Shown: positions 43,801-55,800 of the stretch, piece by piece | Layout of the letters: the number at the start of each line of letters is the position of its first letter | Position numbering within the stretch: the stretch's first letter is position 1 | Origin: Branchiostoma floridae | Lineage: Eukaryota > Chordata > Leptocardii > Amphioxiformes > Branchiostomatidae | Direction of reading: 5' to 3' | Assembly: GCF_000003815.2 (NCBI RefSeq) | Contig: NC_049996.1 | Location: 17,094,930 to 17,158,929, forward strand | Length of the DNA stretch: 64,000 nt | Translations under genes and position numbers: made by a program | Notes under the pieces: generated by a model | What the model was told of the DNA's origin: nothing | The model's input: only the letters and a program-made list of their open reading frames with translations | Databases searched by the model: none

Positions 43801-46800
43801 ATGTCTTGTTGAAATTCGACTCTTGTTTTTTTCTCAAGAATTTTTGTCATTCTAATTTCTTGCAAAGAATCAGATATGTAAATACTTTTAATGCAGTATA
43901 ACCCTTGTAACGCTGGATTGCTCTTGTAACACGGTTAACCCTTGTCTCCCAGGCAAGCCCGGTGTGCCCTCCGGCCCGGTCGAGTTTGAGGAAGTCGGCC
44001 CCGAGTCGATCACGCTGAACTGGCAGCCCCCGACAGACGACGGCGGAAGTTACATCACCAACTACGTGGTGGAGCGTTCTGAGAACCGCGGCGTCAGCTG
44101 GGTCTACGTCAGCAGCAACGTCAAGCGCGCGAACCTGCGCGTCACCAAACTGGTGGAGAACAAGGAGTACATCTTCCGCATCAGCGCCGAGAACAAGTTC
44201 GGCGTTGGGCCGCCTCTCAACTCCACTGGCGTGGTTGCGAAGCTGCCCTTCGGTAAGTTAAATTTTTAGGCATTATATGTTGGACTATGTACGTCTTGCA
44301 TGGAAACTCTATTCCATTTTTACTCACATTTTATTTAAGCCTTCAAAGAGGTGCATTTAGACATTTATAGATAGGACTTCCAATTTGTCGGAAAAAAATG
44401 AAAAGTCTATGATATATTAACGCTTTTTGATCGCAAAATTCAAGTTTCAACCTGAGCTCACGTAATACTGCATTTTGCTGCTGGCAATATTTTAATGTTT
44501 TGCAGGGCTATGTCTTTTCCAACACGTTTTACAACATGTTACGTGATGTAAATTACAACTATAATTCAATGTCCCCACCAGATCCGCCAGGTGCGCCGAC
44601 CAATGTCCAAGCTTTCGACACCAGCAAGGCTCAGATGTCCGTCAGCTGGGAGGAGCCGGCTAACGACGGTGGGTCGGAGATCACCGGCTACATCTGCGAG
44701 CGCAAGGAGCGCGGAAGCCGGCGATGGGTCAAGGTTACCAAATATCCAATCAAGAAGCTCGTCTGCCAGTCCACTGGCTTTAACGAAGGCTCAGAGTACG
44801 AGTTCCGTGTCTACGCTATCAACGCGGCCGGCGCGGGAAAATACAGCGAGACGTCCTACCCGGCAATCGCGCGCGATCCAGTCGGGGAGCCACGCGACGT
44901 GAAGGTGGTGGACATCACCCGTGCGTCCGTCACGCTGTCCTGGCACTACCCGTCGTACGACGGCGGCGCGCGCGTCATCGGCTACATTGTAGAGAGGATG
45001 AACCAGAAGGAGGGCACGTGGGTTCAAGTGCACGGAGGCATCGTCAAGGCCCAGCACTTCAAGGTCAAGGGCCTGGTGATGAACGAGAAGTACTGCTTCC
45101 GCGTCCTGGCCAAGAACGCCGCCGGAATCCGCAGCAAGCCTTCCCCGCCCACACCGCTCGTTATTTGCAAGGACGAGATCATCGCGCCCAAGATTTCTCT
45201 CGACTACTCCGTCAAGGACAAGACCGAGGTCTTCGTGAACAAGCCGTTCGACATCGGCGCGGCTGTTTCCGGGAAGCCAGAGCCCGAGATCATCTGGACC
45301 CGGAACGACCGCGTCATCGTCTCCACGGAGATGAGGAAGATCAAGTACGGCAGGAAGACGGTCCTGACCGTGAAGCACGCCAGCAGGGAAGACGCCGGCG
45401 TCTACAAGATCACCGTGAAGAACCCAGCAGGTCAGGCGGAGGTCAGGACGGAGGTTGCCGTCCTGGCGAAGCCGGACATACCTGCCGGCCCCGTTAGAGT
45501 CACAGACATGCATCCGGAGGGCTGCGTGATCGCCTGGGAGCCTCCAGAGGATACAGGCGGCGCACCCATCACTAACTTCATTGTAGAGAGGTGCGTGAAT
45601 TCATAATTTGTTTATCTAGAATATTAGGTTAGCTCTTGAGTACAAAACTGATATTAAGTTGCGAAGCTGCGAAACAATTTGCTAGTTATAGGAATATGAA
45701 ACAATTGTACCTTATATCCATGCTGCAGCGCATGATTGAATTACTTATGTGGGAATTCAGAAGGCTGTGTTTGTGCACAAGTCTTGGAATAGATGTGAAA
45801 AATAATTGTGAATAAGCTCTTTTATAGATTTCGTTATGATTTAAGTATTAACAATACTTACTGTACACACCACAGATGCGAGGCGAAGAGCCAGGAGTGG
45901 ATGCTGCTGAGTAAGGCCGTGAGGTCCACTCGGCAGAAGATCACCCGCCTGACGCCCGGCATGGTGTATCAGTTCCGCATCTTCGCGCAGACCATGCACG
46001 GCATCAGCGTGCCGCTGGTGTCAGAGCCGGTCGAGGCAAGATATCCATTCGGTAAGTTTTCTTCACAGTATTGCTCGTTAGCGTAAGTAGTATACCTTTT
46101 GAATCCCAGCAAGTGAAGTTAAAGATTGTCATTAAAAATAACGTTAGGTAAATTTTGTTTCTCTCCACAAAAAGCTAGCCTAAAATAGACACTAAATCTA
46201 TGTTTGTTTCAGACCCAATTATCTGAGCCCTTTTGTATTTTTAGCCTTTATTCAATCAATGGGATCCATTCTATTTCCTTGTTCCTTTCCTTGCTGAACA
46301 TCATTTGAAAGCTTTTACTAAGTAAGAACTTGTTTTTCGTTCTTCCAGACCCACCTGCTCCACCACCCAAGCCGACACTGAAGGACAAGAGCCGAAACCA
46401 CCTGGCCATAAAGTGGGATGTTCCAGAGACGGACGGCGGCAGCCCTATTACCGGCTACATCGTCGAGCGCAAGGTGTATATGATGGCACTTCCTCCCTTC
46501 CTTCTCTGCCTTGGTTCTGCTGTATCCTACACAAACTTGGATGCACGTGTAGCAGAGATACGTCCAGACAAAATCAACTGCTATATACTCATTAGCAAAT
46601 TGTTGGAAGCATTTCTGTGATGCAATATTCTTTTTTGTAAACGTTTGTCAAGCCGCAGCAATTCCTGGTCGACCAAATATTTTATGAAGATGATAATAAG
46701 CTTTAATAGCAATTTGGTGCCAATAAGCTACATGTACAGCATGTACTTTAGCAGGTAGAAGATAAAGGCATGATAGAAAGTACTATGATTGGGAAATACA

Positions 46801-49800
46801 AACCGATAAACTTCCATTCCTTTGTGCAGTAATGTATGATGATTGGGAAATACACATCTCTAACCCTCCTTTCCTGTATTTAGGAGCTACTTTAGCTAGT
46901 AGGAGATGAAATCATGGTAAAAAGTGCTATATATGATTGGGAAATACCAATCTCTAACCCTCCATTCCCGTATTCAGGAGCGCACGGCGGTCCGCTGGGA
47001 GAAGGCGCACCGCGGCGTGATTGAGGAGCTGCAGCTGAGGATGTCTGATGTTTGGGATAAGGAGGAGTACCAGTGCCGCGTCATCGCGGAGAACATCGCC
47101 GGCAAGAGCAAACCCAGCCCTGCCAGCGAGCCCATCATCGTCAGGGACCCGTCAAGTAAGTCTTCTTCCTTATTCCGTCTTTAAGACGTTATCATTTCAA
47201 CTTCTACTAATCGTCAGGGACCCATCAAGTAAGCATTGTCCGAATCAGTGACTTCTCACTGTCTAATTTTGAAATAAAAGGTTAATGAAAATTTGGCCGG
47301 TGGCCCCTACTGTAATGGCTTGCGCAAATATGTGACCCAAGGGCTACAGAAATGGAGAGCGGCGCCACCCCTTAGCATCTGTTAAAGATGTACGGGCAAC
47401 AACTTGCGATCTGTCAAACATTTTTTGCTGTTTGAATGATGATTTGTACTGAATATCTAAATTGTTCCCCTACAGCCAAGCCCAGCGCACCAGAGATGCC
47501 TGAGGTGACGGATAAGACCAAGACCTCCATCAGCATCCGCTGGGGTCCGCCAGAGCGGGACGGAGGCAGTCGCATCGTCGGCTACGTGGTCGAGATGATG
47601 GAGGGAGTCAGCTTGGAAGGTACGCTTGTTTTTAGACCTTAATTTTTGCTGCTCGTCTATGAAACGTCTTTGGATATAATTGGTGTCATCAAAACACAGA
47701 AAGCTAACCAACCTGCCCTACAGAGCTTCCGACCTGAGAATGAACCAAGACTGTTCTTTCTCGTTGAAGGATTGAAAAAGAAATTCATCCTTTAAAACGA
47801 GATCTAAGACTCTAAGTGTAACCAACTACTGCAATTCCTTCCTGTACAGACGCAGTGTGGCTGAAGTGCCACCAGACATCGATGATCCGTGCCATGGAGC
47901 TGGACATCACCGACCTGAAGGAGGAGCAGCCGTACCGCATCCGCGTCTCGGCCATCAACGAGGGCGGCACCCAGGGAGTCCCCGGGGAGCTGCCTGGTAT
48001 TGTGGCGCCGAGGGACATGGTTGGTAAGTGGCACACCGAGACAGCTGTTTACTATATTGCTAGTCTGTGTATTGTCCTTGCTTTACCCTTCCTTGTTGAA
48101 ATACCAATCTTCACAACATTGCAATCTTACGGCATTGTTTGATACTGACATTGAGTTTTATCAGTGCCTTTTTTTGTGAAGAAAAAAATCCATACCTATA
48201 ATTTGATCTTTTCTGAATGTATACAATCATGAACTATATTGTCAAATACTACATCTTGAAGACAGTACAATGGTCATACACTGCAGTGCACTGCATCCTA
48301 AATTTACCATTGAACAACAGTGAAAGTTTCGGCCTGCTATTGTAGCTCTTGCAGCAAAGTCTTCAAGTACTATCTCAGCGACCAAAAAAGACAAACAAAT
48401 GGTAGAGAAACTGACATGAAAACACTTTACCCTCTTCACCCACAGAACCTCCCCAGCTGCACATGGACGCCATGATGAAGCGCGCCGTGACCTTTAAGGG
48501 CGGCGACCAGCTCAGGCTCTGGTGCAACTTCCGTGCCAGGCCCATGCCCAACATCGTCTGGGAGAAGGAAGACAGGTGATTAAGTAGAAAATCATTAATG
48601 GTTTTCACTGAGCTCTAACCGCAATAATTCAAACATTAGATCATTACGAGATTCAAGCTGTAAAAAGATTGCGCAAAGGTATATCGGCCAGAAAAATGCT
48701 CAAACTCAGTAAATCTTAGTAATGCACTTTTTTTGTAACTTTGATGAAGAGATGTAGAATTGGTCCTACTGTGACAAGTATGCACTCAACTGGCATGTTA
48801 GTGTTACCAATGTGGCGACTAAGGAAGAAACTCGTAATAAAGTGCGCTATTGTATCACAGCGATTACTATTAAACCGTTTGAATGCTAATTTCCTTAGTG
48901 ACCTGGAGAACCGTGCTAAGATCGAGACGATCGAGGTGACGAACCAGCTGTGGTGCACGCAGCTCGTGATCGAGGGCTGCGACCGCCGCGACGCCGGCAA
49001 GTTCGAGATGTCCATGGAGAACTCCGAGGGCGCCGGACACGCCAGCTTCATCGTCAAAGTACTAGGTGAGGGAGACAGTGTCTTAGATGACCCTCGATGA
49101 GTTTTCCTTCATTATTCCAACAGCATTTGTGACTTCTTCAACCGTGTACTAAAAAAAAGATGATGAAACTAAAGCCCGTTGACCAAGTTTATTCACCAAT
49201 AAACTTGGAGAGGAAGTATTTGTTAACTTTTCGTTGATATGAATGTCTTGAATAAGAAACTACTTCTGTCAGATCTTGATACATTTTTCTCACTTGGATG
49301 CTTTGTTCACTCAGATCTGTCAGGTCTACCTTCATTTTTCTCTCATAATACGTCGTAATACAATTTCTCACCTGGATGTTTTCTTCGTCAGACACACCTG
49401 GCGCACCACTGCCCATCAAGGTGATGGAGATCACGGCCACCTCGGCCCTGGTCACCTGGACCGTACCTGACAAGGACGGAGGTCGCAACATCTCAGGTTA
49501 CACCTTGGAGATCCGCGAGCAGTCGCGCCGCACCTGGAAGACTGTGGCTGAGAACATCTACAAGACAAACTACAGGTGACCGTGATATAATCGCCTTGTC
49601 TCAAAATGTCTTAATGTTTTTGATTTGATAGCTTGATTCACTTCTGGTAAGTCCTGTTGATGAAAAAGACTTTAGTGTTGCCAATATTCCTTCGGCATCT
49701 GACTCTCATTAATTTGACCTTGCAGGGTTCCGAAGCTGGTAGAGGGCAACTTCTACTACTTCCGGGTCATGGCCGTGAACGACTATGGAGCGGGTCTTCC

Positions 49801-52800
49801 CGCCGAAACCACAGAGCCGATCCTGGCTATGGACCCTGTTGGTAAGTCTGATAAAATTTCCTTAAGATTTTGCCAAGATGTTATGTAAGAAAAATTAAGC
49901 TCATGAGTGTGCACACGGTACAGTGTACATATGCTGATTACTCCATCATACATGCTCACAGAGACCTAAATGCCATGTAGTATAATGGAATGTAATGTCA
50001 AATAAATCTAATCCGAGATGTACAATGTGGACAAAGATGAAGTCCTGATAGTGGTAGATATGAAATGTAAGTAGAAGTAAAACATCAGAAGCAATTAATG
50101 ACACAATGGGAAACATAGAATTACTCATCTATGTCCCCATTAAACAGTATTGACCATGGTAAAATTGATATCAATAAGATAGCCCAAAAAGCTTTTGATT
50201 TTTGTCACACGTAATTGACTTTTTCCAATCATTACCCTCCCCTCTAGACGCGCCTGAGTCCCCGAGGAACCTGCGGCTGACGGAAGTGACGCCCATGACG
50301 GTGTCTCTCGCCTGGCAGAAACCAGAGTTTGACGGAGGCAGCCGCGTGACGTCATACCTCATCGAGGTGCTGCAGACAAGTCAGGAGGTAAGATTGGTCA
50401 AGACGAAGTTACCTGTTAGAATGAAGATTAATATTAGTAATACTATAAGTATGATTTGCAGGATATAAAGTTAAGAGATTTCAGCAAGAAAAGTATGAGG
50501 GGTTTAAGAGGTGACATGCTCTTTGCTGGCTGAACAGATTGGGTAAAATCAAACGATTTACTGTCTCATCGAGATGCAAAGTTTACACATAAAATGATAA
50601 GTTAACTGAAAATTTCCCAGTGTTGTGTAATCATCTTTTACTAGTTTTAGTCAAAGTTTTCTATTTTTGCTCAATGTTTACTCTGTTTTGTAGGACATGG
50701 GTTGGGTGCGCCTAACTACCCTGAGTCTGACACGGTACACGGCTACGGGCCTGACTGAGTTCGAGGAGTACAAGTTCCGTGTGTCCGCGCTGAACGTCGG
50801 GGCACAGAGCGTCCCAGCCGAGGTCGGACCTGTCGTCTGCAAGGAACTTATCAGTACGTCTTAAGTCTTATCATTGTCTTATCTTTAAATCTTTAACCGT
50901 CTTGTAACATAATGTATTGCAAAATGATGTGCTTTTAGCTGGAATATGCTCTTTTCATGAAACATATATAACGATGTGTTGTAAATCAAGAAGAAGCTAC
51001 TACCTTAATCCTCTTGATCAATACAAAAATATAGTGGAAGATGCCACCATAAATATGTTACCAATGTCGACTAATCAATAATGTAAATGAGGATGCAGAA
51101 ATGTACTTTTATATCATACACACAACAGGCAATTCTTATTGTGAATAATGTTTTGATAGAGAGTAACACTTTGTCTCTCACTACAGTTCCTGCTGGATTT
51201 GACTTGACTGAACTGAAGAGTGATACCTTCACCGTGAAGGAAGGCAAGGACCTGACTGTCGCCCTGCCATTGGTCGGCGTGCCAAGGCCAAAGGTCACCT
51301 GGCTGCGCGGTCTTGGCGTTCTTCGCGAGAGTGACAGCGTGGTGGTGAAGACTAACCACGTGCACACGACCCTCCATGTGAGGAAGATCCGTAAGGCCAA
51401 CAGTGGAAAGTACACCGTCAAGGCCGAGAACCACGCTGGGGAATCTACCGCAGAAATCAACATCAAGGTTCTAGGTAAGGGGCTGCAAAAGTATATCTTT
51501 TTTTAAGATATACTATTATCTTGACAAAGTGTATTGGCTAATATCAATACTCTATAACATATAAAATGGAACACAAAAAGACAAACGCTTTTTAAATCTA
51601 TTGTCTTATCTAAGTAATAAACGCCACACTAATGATAAAACAAGAAGGAAAATCATTTCATCAGATCGAAGACANNNNNNNNNNNNNNNNNNNNNNNNNN
51701 NNNNNNNNNNNNNNNNNNNNNNNNNNNNNNNNNNNNNNNNNNNNNNNNNNNNNNNNNNNNNNNNNNNNNNNNNNTTATCATCATGATCGAATGAACATTG
51801 TTATCAACTTATAGATTATTTGAAAGAACAGAAGTTAATATCTATCATGATTATACAGAAACACAAGGTTGTTTTCAGACATCTCATGCTCTCGTTTTCT
51901 AACCTGTCAGACATTTTCTCACTAAGACAGTGCAGAATCACAAAGTAGATACTTCAGATTTCTGATGCATGATAAAATCGTTTGTTTACCTGTCAATCAT
52001 TACGTCGCCAGGCCGCCCCGCCCCTCCGGTTGGACCGGTCGTGTTTGACGAGATCTGTCCGGACGCCATCAGCATCAGCTGGCAGCCTCCCTCCGAGGAC
52101 GGCGGAGCCTCCATCAACAACTACGTGGTGGAGAAGTCGGACAACCGCGGCGTGAGCTGGGTCTACGTCAGCTCCAGCGTCAAGAGGACCGCACTGAGAG
52201 TGCCCAAACTGGTGGAGGGAACAGAGTATCTGTTCCGCATCAGCGCCGAGAACAAGTTCGGCGTCGGCGACGCCCTGAAGTCTGGATCTGTCGTTGCCAA
52301 ACATCCATTCGGTGAGCTTTTCATTAAACATCAACACCTTCAATGTTACGTTTTCGGCTCAGACATATTACTTGAACAAGCGATAAAAATTTTGTAGTAG
52401 ATTTTAGTTAGAGCTATCCAGGGTACTGATTTGTTAATCGAGAGTTATCACGTAGTACCAAATCCGCATATCTTGTGAATAAGAGTTTAAAGTTTTCGGG
52501 AAGGATTTTTGCTGTTCTTGTGAGAACCTGGAGGCATTCTAGAAGTGCTTTTTGTTCACGAAAACATTCTACAATTGTGCTGTATTCCTGGAAACATTTT
52601 ACAACTGTTACATATTCACGGAAACAGTCTGCAACTGTGCTGTGATCCTGAAAAAATTCTACAACTGTTCTGTATTCCTGGAAACATTTTACAACTGTTC
52701 TGTATTCCTGCAAATATTCTACAACTGTTTTGCATTCCTGAAATATTATACCACTGTTCTATAGTCCCGGAAACATTCTACAACTGTTCTGTACTCCTGG

Positions 52801-55800
52801 AAACATTCTACAACTCTTCTGTATTCCCGGAATCATTCTACAACCGTTCCATTTCCCTTCCAGACCCCCCGAGTCCGCCCCTGAACATCCAGGTGTCGGA
52901 CGTGTGTAAGGAGTCGATGCGCATCACCTGGGACAAGCCCGCTGAGGACGGCGGATCGGAGATATCCGGTTACATGGTTGAGAAGAAGGAGCGCACGTCG
53001 AACCGCTGGATGCGCGTGACGCGCTACCCCGTGAAGAAGTGCGAGGTCCAGGCGGCGGGACTGAACGTGGGAAGCGAGTACGATTACCGCGTGTATGCCC
53101 TGAACGCCGCTGGCACCAGCAAGGCCAGCGAGCCTTCAGGTAACATCTTACATTGCAATATGGCACAAATGTTTACATCAATATCTGAAACAAGAGCTTA
53201 TAATATCTGTAGCTTATAACTTAGATATCTATTGAAAAAAAGTCACATATTTATGTGAAAGATTGAAAAGTAGCAGTAGCCTAGATAGAGTAGAACACAT
53301 CTAATGTTTCCAAGTGCTATTCCCTAAGATACTAAGACAAATACAAAGCAAGTATGCCCTGTTGACTTGAATCCATTTCATGTAGTCATGAACGCTTGTC
53401 CCAGTAGTTTTTACTGAATTGTTGACACTGATTTGCTAACACTGCTACTCTACGTATACTAGTTTGTAACCCATTCCCACGTTCCCTCCCTCCTCCCCAG
53501 GGTTGGTCCTAGCCGTGGACCCCGTGTCTCCTCCGCAGAACGTGCGCGTGCTCGCCGTGACGCGGGCCTCCGTGACGCTGGCCTGGCACGCCCCGCTCAC
53601 CGATGGTGGCGCCAGGATCGTCGGCTACATCGTCGAGAGATTCCAGAGGGACAAGGAGAACGCGCAGTGGGTCTACTGCCACCCAGGTAGGGAGATTTGT
53701 CACAGTTTGGAACCAGAAATTTGATAGTCCTGAAACAGAAACTTCTCTTCTTGTCATGTTATTTAGTCTTGAGAGGAGTGAGATAGATTTCGTGTTGGCA
53801 AATGATTTCATAACACCGATAAAATACACTGTCTTGTTCTCATAGTAAGCAATACTCATATGAGTACGTGGCAATATTTTCCCGTATGATCATAAGCATC
53901 TGATGTAATGACCATATGGATAACCTTGAATGTCTCGTGCAAATCTACCCAGGCATCGTGAACACCCGTGAGTACGTGGTGAAGGGGTTGATTAAGGAGG
54001 CGAAGTACGAGTTCCGTGTCCGCGCCAAGAACGCAGCGGGCATCCTGGGACACTACTCCGACTCCACCATCCCTGTCATCTGCAAGGATGATATCTGTAA
54101 GTACAGTTTTTCACTTTCTGTCAGCCTTACGTTAAGTTTTCTGAATCGTCCTCAATATAGGCCATATCAAATTTCTGATGTTGTTTACCCATACCTCTCT
54201 CTATCTGCCTAAATCTTTGAGTACAGCATGATGTAGAGCATGCACGAAGTAGAGTGTGCCTGGATGTTGTAACTGTTCTTGGAAAAAGATGTCTTACAAA
54301 ATGTCTTGAAATATGTCTTACCAAATGTAAATGTCTAGAAATATATCTTGCAAAATGTCTTGAAATATGTCTTACAAAATGCCTAAAATGTCTTGAAATG
54401 TGTCTTACAAAACTTCTTGGGAGATGTCTTACAAAATGTGTTGAAAGATGTCTTACAAACTGTCTTAAAATATGTCTTAAAAATATGTCTTGAAATATGT
54501 CTTACAAAATATCTTGAAATATTTCTTACAAAACGTCTTTTTCTTACAAAATGTCTTGAAATGTGTCTCACCTTTCCCCACAGCCCCACCCAAAGCCCAG
54601 CTAGACGTGAACCTGAAGAACCAGATGACGTACCAGGCCGGCAGGAACATCGAGCTTACCATGCACTTCGCTGGCAAGCCTGAGCCTTCCACGGAATGGC
54701 GCCTGGGCAGAAAGGTAACTTATATATATATATATATGTTACATATAGAAGGCCAGTGGGGCAAGTCAAACAGTTCAAGATTTATATTATTAAGTAGAAT
54801 CATACCGCATCTACCTAAAGACAGCACTTTTCCAAGTTGACATAAAGCATTAACTCGTTTGTTTAAGCAACTTGATGTATGGGCAGTCTTTGTGTATTTT
54901 CTTCCATCGTCAGACGTATACCAATAAATTTTTATTATCTCCAAGACTGAATTCCTTTTAGTTTGCTATAGAAATGAGTTTCGAAGATATTACCTGACAA
55001 AACCTTCTGGGGACACAGATTGTTGGGATGTAATGACATGCATAACATGACTTAAACTCCAGTAATGAAAATGATTGTTCCTCTTCCCCCACAGCCGTTG
55101 ATGCGGTCTGACAGGACGACCATCGTGAAGAAGGAGAAGACGCGCACGCTGCTGATTAAGAACTGCGTGCGCGCAGACACCGGCCGCTACACCTTCACGG
55201 TCAAGAACGACCATGGAGAGGCCAGCGTGTCTGTCGAGGTCAATGTACAAGGTAAGTTTCTCAAGACTATTGCGAGATTTTACTACATGTGTGTTCGTAG
55301 TAACAGTTAATCCCGGAAATGTTGAATTTCATTTCTCTGAAAAAGACTTTTTTTTTAAAACACCAAGTATTTCCATTTATCAGGTGTAATATTTGTTCTT
55401 CCGTAAAACAAAGTTGTGAAATGAGTTAAAGATATTTCACGGTTTTTACTACAAGTTCAACTTTAACAGCTTTACACAACACTACTTTTGAAAGAGAGAA
55501 CACAATAAATCATACATTTAAGAAATACCAATTGAAAGTGGAAGATTTCCTACTCCTTATTCTTCAATATTTTCTTACCTTATGATCTTCTCCTGTCCCC
55601 AGCTGTACCTGGCGTGCCCATGGGCCCGCTGAGGGTGTCAGACGTCACACCTGAGACATGTGTTCTCACCTGGGACACACCTGCCGACAACGGCGGCCTG
55701 CCTATTAGTAACTACATCATAGACAAGTGCGATGTCAAGGTGAGGACACGTTTTCCAATTCATCAGAATGCAAAAAATTTGGCGGCATAATTGGCACATT

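Noticed and set aside
44791-45513. A 240-codon antisense open frame opposite exon 79
   Set aside because: It is a mirror of strong GC-ending codon use in the sense exon; similar shorter antisense frames lie opposite many exons and none resembles a known family.
52545-52860. Open frame with repeating [10 protein letters not shown]-type peptides upstream of exon 93
   Set aside because: The frame reads through the 30-bp minisatellite into exon 93; only 52864-53139 is coding, fixed by acceptor and homology.
54254-54493. Open frame rich in Cys, Leu and Lys that could pass for a small secreted or knottin-like protein
   Set aside because: It is a translation of the 24-bp minisatellite before exon 96; the periodic residues follow the DNA repeat and the frame has no support at either end.
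52501-54583. Regular direct repeats that superficially resemble CRISPR arrays
   Set aside because: Units are contiguous with no unique spacers, they lie in introns of a eukaryotic gene, and no cas genes are near.
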